From Nitrospirota bacterium (lineage in GTDB: Bacteria > Nitrospirota > Thermodesulfovibrionia > Thermodesulfovibrionales > UBA6898): DNA of 37,432 nucleotides. The notes beneath the pieces were generated by a model. It worked only from the letters and a program-made list of their open reading frames with translations, was not told the origin of the DNA and made no database searches. Position numbers and translations under genes: made by a program. The stretch spans positions 1 through 37,432 of the forward strand of contig QKDO01000131.1 of assembly GCA_003252075.1 (NCBI GenBank). The letters run 5' to 3'. Positions 30,811 through 37,432 of the stretch are shown here, piece after piece. The stretch's first letter is position 1; each line of letters begins with the position of its first letter.

Positions 30811-30852
30811 GCTATTCTTTCTGTGCGGCTTCGGCCGCATAGAAAGAATAGC
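30811..30852 (+). terminator. 19-bp hairpin with UUCG loop after the cytochrome gene
   Basis: 30811-30829 and 30834-30852 pair over 19 bp (one G-U) around a TTCG tetraloop. UUCG loops are exceptionally stable in RNA. No T run follows. It may terminate, protect the cytochrome mRNA 3' end, or limit read-through into the permease gene, which begins 26 bases later. Confidence 0.6.
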
Positions 30853-30878
30853 TCAAATCCTTTATAATACACTCCAAC

Positions 30879-32075
30879 ATGAAGGCAGAATTCACGTTCT
30901 CATCGTTAGCACTGCGTAATCTCAAAAGAAAGCCGCTGCGGTCCGTGATCCTTATCATTGCAATCGCCCTGCTGGTATCTGCACTCGTCTTTTCCCTTTC
31001 TTTCGTCAGAAGGGTATCGTCGGGCATCCGGCTTGCCTCGGAGCGGCTTGGTGCTGATATCCTTGTCGTACCTGCGGGTTCCCGGGGATTTGCTGAGGAC
31101 GTACTTCTTGAGAACAAGGCGAAGTCTTTTTATATGGACAAGGGGATCATCGAGAAGCTGAAAGCGATACCAGGGATCGATTCACTTACCTATCAGACCT
31201 ATCTTACGACCATGCAGGGATTGTGCTGCGATGTTCCGGAGACCGTGGTCGTGGCCTTTAACCAGGACACGGACTTTATTATCAAACCGTGGCTGACCGA
31301 GAAGTTTGGGAGAAAGCTGCAGAAAGGTGAGGCCCTGGTGGGCAGCGAGTCTGCATTTAACATACGGGTAGGCCTTGTCGAGGTGGACAGCGTGCTGTTC
31401 GGGAATATCTTCAGGATGGTCGGTATCCTCGACAAGACAGGCACCGGCCTCGATAATGCCCTTTTTATTGATGACGGGAACCTTGAAGATATCATGAGAA
31501 AGGGAAAAACCGACCTCAAACCGGGTCAGATATCCATCGTTTTTGCAAAAGTGAAGAAAGGTCTGGATCCCTATAAGATAGCAGGAGATATCGAGGATTC
31601 CTTTGTTGAGGTCGATACGATGGCGCGAAAAGATATCGGCAAGAGCATTATTACGACGCTCCGGGATATCAATTATATATTCATCTTCACCATGCTTCTC
31701 ATCTGTTTTCTCTCAGGCTTTCTTACCTGGGCAATCTTTTCTGCCATTGCCAATGAGCGCGCGCGGGAAGTGGGCATCATGCGCGCGGTGGGAGCGAAGG
31801 AATCCCACATCGTCTTTGTGTTTTTCCTGGAGGTTATCATCCTCGGCAGCATCGGCAGCATCATCGGCATTTTCGGCGGTACAGCACTTTCGATCGTGCT
31901 GGCAAAGACCTTTTCGATCATGAAGAACCTCCCGCTGCATCTCGGCGTTGCAGAGCGCTTCATCATTGGCGGTGCCGGGTTTCTCGTCGGTAATGGGATC
32001 TGTATTGCCGGCGCGCTTTCTCCGATCCTGAAGATAAAGAAGATGGAGCCTCTCATGGCCATCAAGAAGGAATAG
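30879..32075 (+). CDS. FtsX/MacB-type ABC transporter permease
   Basis: A 398-residue permease with an N-terminal helix (about 20-42), a large periplasmic domain and three C-terminal helices, the MacB/FtsX layout. The periplasmic part carries GLCCDVPETVVVAFNQDT, a Cys pair in a setting seen in permeases near DUF2318 and iron or copper genes (for example the Campylobacter p19 neighbourhood). The C-terminus has NERAREVGIMRAVGAKESHI, the coupling-helix region of the family. No Shine-Dalgarno sequence; TATAAT ends 10 bases before ATG. The ATPase gene starts one base after its stop. Confidence 0.9.
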   Translation: MKAEFTFSSLALRNLKRKPLRSVILIIAIALLVSALVFSLSFVRRVSSGIRLASERLGADILVVPAGSRGFAEDVLLENKAKSFYMDKGIIEKLKAIPGIDSLTYQTYLTTMQGLCCDVPETVVVAFNQDTDFIIKPWLTEKFGRKLQKGEALVGSESAFNIRVGLVEVDSVLFGNIFRMVGILDKTGTGLDNALFIDDGNLEDIMRKGKTDLKPGQISIVFAKVKKGLDPYKIAGDIEDSFVEVDTMARKDIGKSIITTLRDINYIFIFTMLLICFLSGFLTWAIFSAIANERAREVGIMRAVGAKESHIVFVFFLEVIILGSIGSIIGIFGGTALSIVLAKTFSIMKNLPLHLGVAERFIIGGAGFLVGNGICIAGALSPILKIKKMEPLMAIKKE

Positions 32076-32076
32076 G

Positions 32077-32754
32077 ATGGTGACACAGATAGAAGTATCC
32101 GGACTGACGAAAGAATTTGCCGTTGCTGATCAGACGATCACAGCGGTGGACAGGGTCAGCTTTGCGATAGACAAGGGTGAGTTTGTGTCTGTTGTCGGAC
32201 ATTCCGGATCAGGGAAGACGACGTTGCTGTCGATTATCGGCGGTATCATGAAGCCGACGTCAGGACAAGTGCTCTTTGAAGGACAGGACATCTGTGCCTT
32301 TGACGATGACCGACTTTCTGAATACCGGAATGAGAAGATAGGATTCATGTTCCAGTTTGCGAGCCTTCTCCCGATGCTCACGGCAGAGGAGAATGTCATG
32401 CTCCCGGGGCTTTTCAGGAAATCAAAAAGCGCGGGAGATCAGACAAAGGTGAGGGAACTCCTCCATGTGGTAGGTATCGGCGATAAGTGTGATGTGTATC
32501 CATCGCAGCTTTCCGGAGGACAGCAGCGACGCGTGGCAATCGCGCGTGCCCTCATGTATGATCCCCGTGTTATCCTGGCCGACGAACCAACGGGAGACCT
32601 GGATGAGGAGACGGAGAATGACATCATGCAGCTCTTTAAAGGGCTCAACAGGGAAAGGCAGATTACCTTTATCTTTATTACCCACAATCTTGAACTGGCC
32701 GGAATGGCACAGCGTACGCTGAGGATGACCCGCGGGAATCTCCGCGAAGCCTGA
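32077..32754 (+). CDS. ABC transporter ATP-binding protein (LolD/MacB type)
   Basis: A 225-residue ATPase of the LolD/FtsE type. Walker A is GHSGSGKTT, the signature is [16 protein letters not shown] and Walker B is [14 protein letters not shown]. It pairs with the preceding FtsX-like permease. Such pairs usually move substrates from the inner membrane or drive periplasmic conformational change and need not transport across the membrane. Its stop codon abuts that of the DUF2318 gene on the other strand, without a terminator. Confidence 0.93.
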   Translation: MVTQIEVSGLTKEFAVADQTITAVDRVSFAIDKGEFVSVVGHSGSGKTTLLSIIGGIMKPTSGQVLFEGQDICAFDDDRLSEYRNEKIGFMFQFASLLPMLTAEENVMLPGLFRKSKSAGDQTKVRELLHVVGIGDKCDVYPSQLSGGQQRRVAIARALMYDPRVILADEPTGDLDEETENDIMQLFKGLNRERQITFIFITHNLELAGMAQRTLRMTRGNLREA

Positions 32755-33222
32755 TCACCGGAAGAGCTTACCCCCCCTTTCTATTACTTCGGTCTCAATG
32801 ATCAGATTGTCGCCCTCGATGGCGCTCTTCAGGAGTATGGGGTCGCATCCCCCTTTTGCCTGCCATGTCTCATCTGCAAGGCCGAATTTCATCTCGCATT
32901 CATTGCAGATAAGGTCAGAACCTTCCTGGCGATATCCTTTTTTCTGCTTGTAGCAGGTATAGCATGCGTCGAAGTAGGATGAGACAGCGCCCTTTGCATC
33001 TGTCCTGACGAAGAAGTTGATCTGACGGCCCCCCCGCATGTACGAATAGAAATGCGCCTTGCCGTCCCGGACATCGCGCAAAGGGATGGTGATCCTGTTC
33101 TCCTGAACCGGTGCTTCCGGGTATTGCGCAAGCTTCCTGCCGCAGCCCGAAAAAAGGACGAGACTGCAGAGAACGGCGCTGAAGAGGGCGTGGGCCGCGG
33201 TGAGGCGGTTTTTGTTACTCAT
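32755..33222 (-). CDS. DUF2318-type exported protein, probable lipoprotein
   Basis: A 155-residue protein. The signal region ends [10 protein letters not shown], where Cys27 could be lipidated, though Phe at -3 is unusual. The family core carries two CxxC pairs: [17 protein letters not shown] and [13 protein letters not shown]2318 domains occur with Ftr1-type iron permeases and in p19-like iron systems, and may bind metal. It overlaps the nosL-like gene by 8 bp (ATGAGTAA) and is therefore coupled to it. It converges on the FtsX/ATPase pair. Confidence 0.85.
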   Translation of the reverse strand: MSNKNRLTAAHALFSAVLCSLVLFSGCGRKLAQYPEAPVQENRITIPLRDVRDGKAHFYSYMRGGRQINFFVRTDAKGAVSSYFDACYTCYKQKKGYRQEGSDLICNECEMKFGLADETWQAKGGCDPILLKSAIEGDNLIIETEVIERGGKLFR

Positions 33223-33709
33223 GGGACCGCAGGATGTTTTCCATAGTGATTTCGGAGAACTTCAGTATGCTCTTTCCCTTATGGTCCTTGAGGAACTCCT
33301 CTGCCTGTGCTTCTGTTGCAACGGGAATCAGCTCGTCACCCATAGGGCCGAGAACGTTGCTGCCCGTCACATAGAACATGTGTTTTGCATCCATGAGCTT
33401 CGCTGAGTAATATTCGGTCACATAGATTGCTGCAATATCGGCATGCTTTTTTGCCGGGGCATATTTGTTCAGCTGAAAATAATATTTGAACATGTCCTTC
33501 GGTCCGTCAAAGGCGGCATAGCTGTTGTCGGAAAAGATGATCTGTGCGATCCATTGCCGATACTTGGCAACGAACATGCCGCAGACAGCACATCGATCGT
33601 CCTTCTTCAGTTCTGCCGGGCCGGAAGCCCCGCTCCCTGTCGGGACGGTGATGACCAGCAGAAAGGTGCAGCATGCCCATACAATGATTGCTGAGATATT
33701 TCTTTTCAT
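33215..33709 (-). CDS. nosL: NosL family exported copper-binding protein
   Basis: A 164-residue exported protein; NosL delivers copper for the CuZ site of nitrous oxide reductase. The signature DRCAVCGMFVAKYRQW gives Cys40, Cys43 and Met45, the Cu(I) ligand set, and FDGPKDMFKYY and VTGSNVLGPMGDELIP are further family landmarks. The signal peptide ends about residue 29. No lipobox Cys is clear. GGAGGAGGACTGT before the ATG is a strong ribosome-binding site. nosZ is absent from the window, so it may serve another copper or metal enzyme. It is coupled to DUF2318. Confidence 0.88.
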   Translation of the reverse strand: MKRNISAIIVWACCTFLLVITVPTGSGASGPAELKKDDRCAVCGMFVAKYRQWIAQIIFSDNSYAAFDGPKDMFKYYFQLNKYAPAKKHADIAAIYVTEYYSAKLMDAKHMFYVTGSNVLGPMGDELIPVATEAQAEEFLKDHKGKSILKFSEITMENILRSHE

Positions 33710-33761
33710 GACAGTCCTCCTCCGGGAAAGTGCGTGTATGTATTATACCGCGAGGCAGGGA

Positions 33762-34433
33762 TCAGATGAAACGCCCGTCAGCCATACGGAGGACTCGATG
33801 GCAGCGGTCGGCGAGGGTTATGTTGTGGGTGACGATGACGAAGGTGATCCCTTTTTCCCTGTTGAGACCGAGAAAGAGCTCAAAAAGGCTGTTGCCTGTA
33901 GCCGTGTCCAGGTTTCCCGTAGGTTCGTCGGCCAGTACCAGTCCGGCGTCCTGCATGAGCGCCCGCGCAACGGCAACCCGCTGCTGTTCGCCGCCGGAAA
34001 GCTCACCTGGTCTGTGAACCAGACGGGACGAGAGCCCGAGCTCGCCGAGCAGTCCCCGGGCCTTCTGCGCAGCAGCTTCATAAGACATTCCGCTGATCAG
34101 TCCCGGCAGCATGACATTTTCCAGTGCATTGAACTCCGGCAGGAGATGGTGAAACTGGAACACGAAACCGATGCTCCGGTTCCGGAACCGGGCGCGGGAA
34201 GCATCATCCAGGGAGAAGACATCTGTTCCCCTGAAGAACACCTTGCCTGAGGAAGGCCTGTCAAGAGCCCCGAGAATATGCATGAGCGTGCTTTTCCCTG
34301 CTCCTGAGGCACCGGTGATGCCCACCATTTCACCCTCGTGAAAGGCAAGGTCGATCCCCTGCAGCACTTCCAGCTCACCTGCCGCGGTAATGAAAGACTT
34401 GCTGAGGCCGATGGCTTCGATCAGTTCACTCAT
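33762..34433 (-). CDS. lolD: Lipoprotein-releasing ABC ATPase LolD
   Basis: A 223-residue ATPase of the LolCDE system, which releases lipoproteins from the inner membrane for delivery to the outer membrane. Walker A GASGAGKST, signature LSGGEQQRVAVARALM and Walker B LVLADEPTGNLD are present. I use ATG 34433 (MSELIEAIG), which overlaps the lolC stop by 8 bp. It is on the same strand as the NosL and DUF2318 genes, 52 bp upstream of them. Confidence 0.92.
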   Translation of the reverse strand: MSELIEAIGLSKSFITAAGELEVLQGIDLAFHEGEMVGITGASGAGKSTLMHILGALDRPSSGKVFFRGTDVFSLDDASRARFRNRSIGFVFQFHHLLPEFNALENVMLPGLISGMSYEAAAQKARGLLGELGLSSRLVHRPGELSGGEQQRVAVARALMQDAGLVLADEPTGNLDTATGNSLFELFLGLNREKGITFVIVTHNITLADRCHRVLRMADGRFI

Positions 34434-35655
34434 AGCGTAGCGGCTCCACCGGGTTGAGCTTCGCTGCCTGCCACGCCGGATAGATCGTTGCCAGGAAGCT
34501 GATGATGATCGCCGAGAGCGATACCGTGACAAAGTCAAAGGCGCTCATCTTTACCGGGAGATGGCTCAGGTAATAGACATCTGCCGGCAGCCTGATGATC
34601 TGGTACTTGTTCAGGATAAAGCCGAGCGCATACCCGCCGGAAATGCCGATGAAGGTCCCAATAAGACCGATGAAGAGGCCCTGTAGCATGAAAATGATCA
34701 TGATGCTGTTGCTGGTAGCGCCGATAGCCTTGAGGATGGCGATCTCGCGGCTTTTTTCAATGACATTCATGATCAGATTGCTGATGATATTGAATGAGGC
34801 AACGAGAACGATCAGGACCAGGATCACGAACATGGCGAATTTCTCGAGCTTGAGCGCTGAGAAGAGGTTCTTGTTCATCTGCATCCAGTCCAGCACGATG
34901 TATTTGAACCCGAGGGTCTCCTGAAGCTGTTTCTTCACCTCGGGGGCCTGGTAAATGTCCTTCAGCCGAACTTCGATGCCCGAAATTCCGTCTTTCATGC
35001 CGAAGAATTCCTGTGCAGGTTTCATGGCGGTGAGAACGAGGTTCGAGTCATATTCGAACATGCCTATCTCGAAAATGCCGACGACCCGGAACTGTTTTAC
35101 CTTCGGCAGCATGCCCATGGGGCCGATCTCTCCTATCGGGGAGACAACATTGACCGTGTCGTGCAGCAGAACGCCGAGCGTCCCTGCAAGCTCTTTGCCG
35201 AGTATGATGCCCGGGACTGCCGCATCCGTATTCAGCGTCCTGAAATCACCTTCTTTGATATGGGAGAGGATATCCGTTGTTTTTGACTCAATCTCGGGGT
35301 CGATTCCCCGGATAAAGACGCCATGCGCCCTGTTGCCGAAGGAAACCATCACCTGTCCTATGACAAAAGGCGCCTGAGACAGGATTTCCCGGTTCTGCTT
35401 CAGCGTGGCTGCCACCCCTTCGTAATCAGAGAAGGAACCTTTGAAGTCCCTGACAATGATATGGGCATTCGCCCCAAGAATTTTTCTTTGCAGGTCCTGA
35501 TGGAATCCCGACATTACCGAGAGGACGACAAGGAGAGCCATCACCCCGACCGCTACGCCGCCAATCGATATGGCAGTATTTACCGACACCCCTTTATACT
35601 TTTTTTTCGACTTGAGATACCGCAGTGCAATAAAGACCTGATAGGGTAATTTCAT
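34426..35655 (-). CDS. lolC: Lipoprotein-releasing system permease LolC/LolE
   Basis: A 409-residue FtsX-type permease with four helices and one large periplasmic domain. The N-terminus YQVFIALRYLKSKKK is typical of LolC/E, and the helices near 265, 320 and 375 flank the expected cytoplasmic loop KSREIAILKAIGATS. I use ATG 35655; GTG at 35679 is an alternative with a weak site. Only one permease gene is present, as in groups that use a single LolF-type homodimer. It is 76 bp downstream of lysS. Confidence 0.92.
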   Translation of the reverse strand: MKLPYQVFIALRYLKSKKKYKGVSVNTAISIGGVAVGVMALLVVLSVMSGFHQDLQRKILGANAHIIVRDFKGSFSDYEGVAATLKQNREILSQAPFVIGQVMVSFGNRAHGVFIRGIDPEIESKTTDILSHIKEGDFRTLNTDAAVPGIILGKELAGTLGVLLHDTVNVVSPIGEIGPMGMLPKVKQFRVVGIFEIGMFEYDSNLVLTAMKPAQEFFGMKDGISGIEVRLKDIYQAPEVKKQLQETLGFKYIVLDWMQMNKNLFSALKLEKFAMFVILVLIVLVASFNIISNLIMNVIEKSREIAILKAIGATSNSIMIIFMLQGLFIGLIGTFIGISGGYALGFILNKYQIIRLPADVYYLSHLPVKMSAFDFVTVSLSAIIISFLATIYPAWQAAKLNPVEPLRYE

Positions 35656-35755
35656 GAAAAAGAGGGGTGCCCTATGCACGCTGCCTGCAGCATGGCAGGG
35701 AGACCCAGGCGCGATGGGCAGTGCTTATCCGGCATCCTGTTTGCGGTAGCATGGC

Positions 35756-37237
35756 TCATTGCGGCTGTTCAGGTTTCAGCTGGGGGAAGAGGATGACATC
35801 TCGGATCGATGGGGAATTCGTCAGGAGCATGACAAGCCTGTCTATGCCGATTCCCTCGCCGGCGGCAGGGGGCATGCCATATTCCAGTGCACGCAGGAAG
35901 TCCTCGTCCATCTCGTGGGCTTCATCATCTCCTGCCTTCTTTGCCTCGACCTGAGAGACGAACCGCTCCCTCTGGTCAAAGGGATCATTGAGCTCAGAGA
36001 ATGCATTGGCGATCTCCCTGGCGCAGATGAAGAGCTCGAAGCGCTCGACAAGGGCCTGATTTTCAGGTTTTCGCTTCGCAAGGGGTGAGAGTTCGACCGG
36101 GTGGTCGATAATGAATGTCGGCTGGAACAGGCCCGGCTCGACCGTTTCCTTGAATATCTCATCGAGGATCTTGCCGAGGGACGAACCGTCAGGAATAGCT
36201 ATCCCCTTGGATCGCGCCCAGTGTTTAGCTTTTTCCGTATCCCTGAAGATTTCCGCGGGGACACCGCTCTTTTCAAGAGACGCAAGCATCGGGATTCGCG
36301 GCCAGGGCGGCGTAAGATCAATCGTATCGTCGCCGTAGGGGATTTTGAGCGTACCCACTGCCTTCAGGGCAACCTCGGCAAAAAGCTCTTCTGTGAGCGA
36401 CATGAGAAAATGGTAATCCCTGTAGGCAATATAGAATTCGAGCATGGAAAACTCGGGATTGTGGCGCGTTGATATGCCTTCATTCCGGAAATTCTTGTTC
36501 AGCTCATAGACCCGCTCATATCCGCCTACCAGAAGCCTCTTGAGGTAAAGCTCGGGAGCAATCCGGAGATAGAGATCAATATCCAGCGCATTATGATGCG
36601 TCCGGAAGGGGCGGGCAGTAGCCCCGCCGGGAATCTGATGCATCATCGGGGTCTCGACCTCTATGAAGCCCTTTGACTCAAGAAAGTCTCTGACCGCTTT
36701 GATGATCCTGCTCCGTTTCGCAAAGTTCTCTCTCACCTCAGGGTTCACGATCAGGTCGATGTAACGCTGCCGGTACCTGGTCTCAATATCCTTGAGGCCA
36801 TGCCATTTTTCGGGAAGAGGCCGTATTGATTTTGTCAGGAGGGCGAAGGACTCGACTTCGACTGTTAATTCATCGGTCCTGGTCCTGAAGAGGATGCCCT
36901 TGATGCCGATGATATCTCCGATATCCATCTTTTTAAGGAGCTTGTAGTTTTCACCGAGAATGTCTTTCTTGAAATAGATCTGGAGCCTTCCGGTGGAATC
37001 CTGGATATGGGCAAAGGCGGCCTTGCCGAAGTCTCTCATGGCAACGACCCTGCCGGCGAGGGAGCAGGATATCTTTTCTGTCTCGAGGACCTCCTTGGAC
37101 CGCGTGCCATATTTCGCTGTCAGGTCAGCAGCGTGGTCTTGCGCCTCGTACGGGTCTCCGTAGGGTTTGACGCCGAGCTCTTTGAGCTCTTCAACTTTCC
37201 TGATGCGCTGTTCTATGAGTTCATTGGTATCTTCCAC
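35756..37237 (-). CDS. lysS: Lysyl-tRNA synthetase, class II
   Basis: A 493-residue class II lysyl-tRNA synthetase. The N-terminal OB-fold for anticodon binding occupies about residues 55-155 (AGRVVAMRDFGKAAFAHIQD-type strand). The catalytic core has motif 2 FRNEGISTRHNPEF and motif 3 GEGIGIDRLVML. The length and layout match the bacterial family. The start is GTG at 37235-37237, with GAGG a few bases before. It has its own promoter about 25-54 bp upstream and precedes lolC on the same strand. Confidence 0.96.
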   Translation of the reverse strand: MEDTNELIEQRIRKVEELKELGVKPYGDPYEAQDHAADLTAKYGTRSKEVLETEKISCSLAGRVVAMRDFGKAAFAHIQDSTGRLQIYFKKDILGENYKLLKKMDIGDIIGIKGILFRTRTDELTVEVESFALLTKSIRPLPEKWHGLKDIETRYRQRYIDLIVNPEVRENFAKRSRIIKAVRDFLESKGFIEVETPMMHQIPGGATARPFRTHHNALDIDLYLRIAPELYLKRLLVGGYERVYELNKNFRNEGISTRHNPEFSMLEFYIAYRDYHFLMSLTEELFAEVALKAVGTLKIPYGDDTIDLTPPWPRIPMLASLEKSGVPAEIFRDTEKAKHWARSKGIAIPDGSSLGKILDEIFKETVEPGLFQPTFIIDHPVELSPLAKRKPENQALVERFELFICAREIANAFSELNDPFDQRERFVSQVEAKKAGDDEAHEMDEDFLRALEYGMPPAAGEGIGIDRLVMLLTNSPSIRDVILFPQLKPEQPQ

Positions 37238-37261
37238 AGGGGCCTCGCAAAAAATTTATGC

Positions 37262-37291
37262 ATTATAGTGAGTTATGTCGACAAAGGTCAA
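37262..37291 (-). promoter_or_regulatory. Sigma70-type promoter for lysS
   Basis: On the minus strand, TTGACC (37286-37291), an 18-bp spacer and a perfect TATAAT (37262-37267) are followed by a short leader of about 18 bases to GTG 37237. Confidence 0.65.
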
Positions 37292-37302
37292 GGAGACATG
37301 CC

Positions 37303-37432
37303 TTGAGAGATCTGCTGCTTGGGGTCACCCGCACGATTTTTATGCAGCGCTGCCCAGGGATATTCAGGATTGAAGAGACCAAGAAAGGAAGCGGAGCAGC
37401 CGCTGTCCTCAGCGTAAAGCATCACCCATTCC
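37303..37432 (+). CDS. Possible gene start running off the window
   Basis: A plus-strand frame begins with TTG at 37303, with AAGGAG seven bases upstream, and remains open to the edge (MRDLLLGVTRTIFMQR at the start, if TTG is used). An ATG lies in frame at 37342. The opposite strand also has an open frame ending at 37288 that reads like a C-terminus, so the direction is not settled. First-position purine bias favours the plus frame slightly. No product can be named. Confidence 0.35.
   Translation, partial: MRDLLLGVTRTIFMQRCPGIFRIEETKKGSGAAAVLSVKHHPF

Noticed and set aside
30811-30852. The long hairpin as an inserted mobile repeat.
   Set aside because: Only one copy is visible in this window, and no target duplication or transposase is present.
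33525-34250. A 241-residue plus-strand frame across nosL and lolD.
   Set aside because: It crosses two genes on the other strand that carry intact NosL and ABC signatures.

Overview
The window is about 37 kb of compact, moderate-GC bacterial chromosome with short intergenic gaps and many overlapping starts and stops. Gene content suggests a Gram-negative bacterium that respires at low oxygen: LolC/LolD, two high-affinity terminal oxidases (cbb3 and bd), DsrE, NifX-like and DUF134 small proteins, and a Sec-decoding peroxiredoxin. My best guess is Nitrospirota (Thermodesulfovibrionia-like) or a Desulfobacterota relative. That is inference from gene content; no rRNA or other taxonomic marker is present. 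I saw no insertion sequence, CRISPR array, rRNA or convincing tRNA.

Layout. 1-5.3 kb (minus): the N-terminus of an exported protein, a solitary URO-D/MtaA-type protein, then a tight operon of glycosyltransferase, radical SAM/SPASM protein, HI0933-type flavoprotein and Maf. 5.4-6.6 kb (plus): tpiA-secG with a good promoter and an intrinsic terminator. 6.6-17.7 kb (minus): a respiratory block. It reads cydA-cydB-rrf2, an intrinsic terminator, then ccoN, a ccoO-ccoP fusion, three very small membrane-protein genes, ccoG, a fixH-like gene, a small exported protein, a TauE/SafE-like protein, ccoI and ccoS. This looks like a complete structural and assembly operon for a non-standard cbb3 oxidase beside a bd oxidase and an Fe-S type Rrf2 regulator.

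17.9-19.1 kb (plus): a 56-residue zinc-ribbon protein, a 2-Cys type peroxiredoxin whose peroxidatic residue is encoded by in-frame TGA with a bacterial SECIS-like hairpin, and a carboxymuconolactone-decarboxylase-like protein whose CxxC is SxxS. 19.4-25.4 kb: a CDF cation exporter, a two-gene ABC exporter, a YhdH/AcuI-type reductase, a minus-strand DUF134/NifX/DsrE trio and a HAD hydrolase. 25.4-29.4 kb: phospholipase D family protein, leucyl aminopeptidase, a zinc-dependent phospholipase C-like protein and a small DsrE-like protein.

29.4-33.7 kb: a metal or redox island. A perfect 14-bp Crp/Fnr-type palindrome lies upstream of an exported protein carrying a c-type haem motif. It is followed by a 19-bp UUCG-capped hairpin, an FtsX-type permease and its ATPase, and converges on DUF2318 and NosL-family genes. 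There is no nosZ in the window. 33.8-37.2 kb (minus): lolD, lolC and lysS, the last with its own promoter.

The strongest observations are the selenocysteine peroxiredoxin, the rearranged cbb3 oxidase, the terminator that separates rrf2 from ccoN without a visible cco promoter, the NosL/DUF2318/cytochrome/ABC island, and a recurring pattern of start codons with no Shine-Dalgarno sequence but a -10-like hexamer 5-10 bases upstream (possible leaderless mRNAs).
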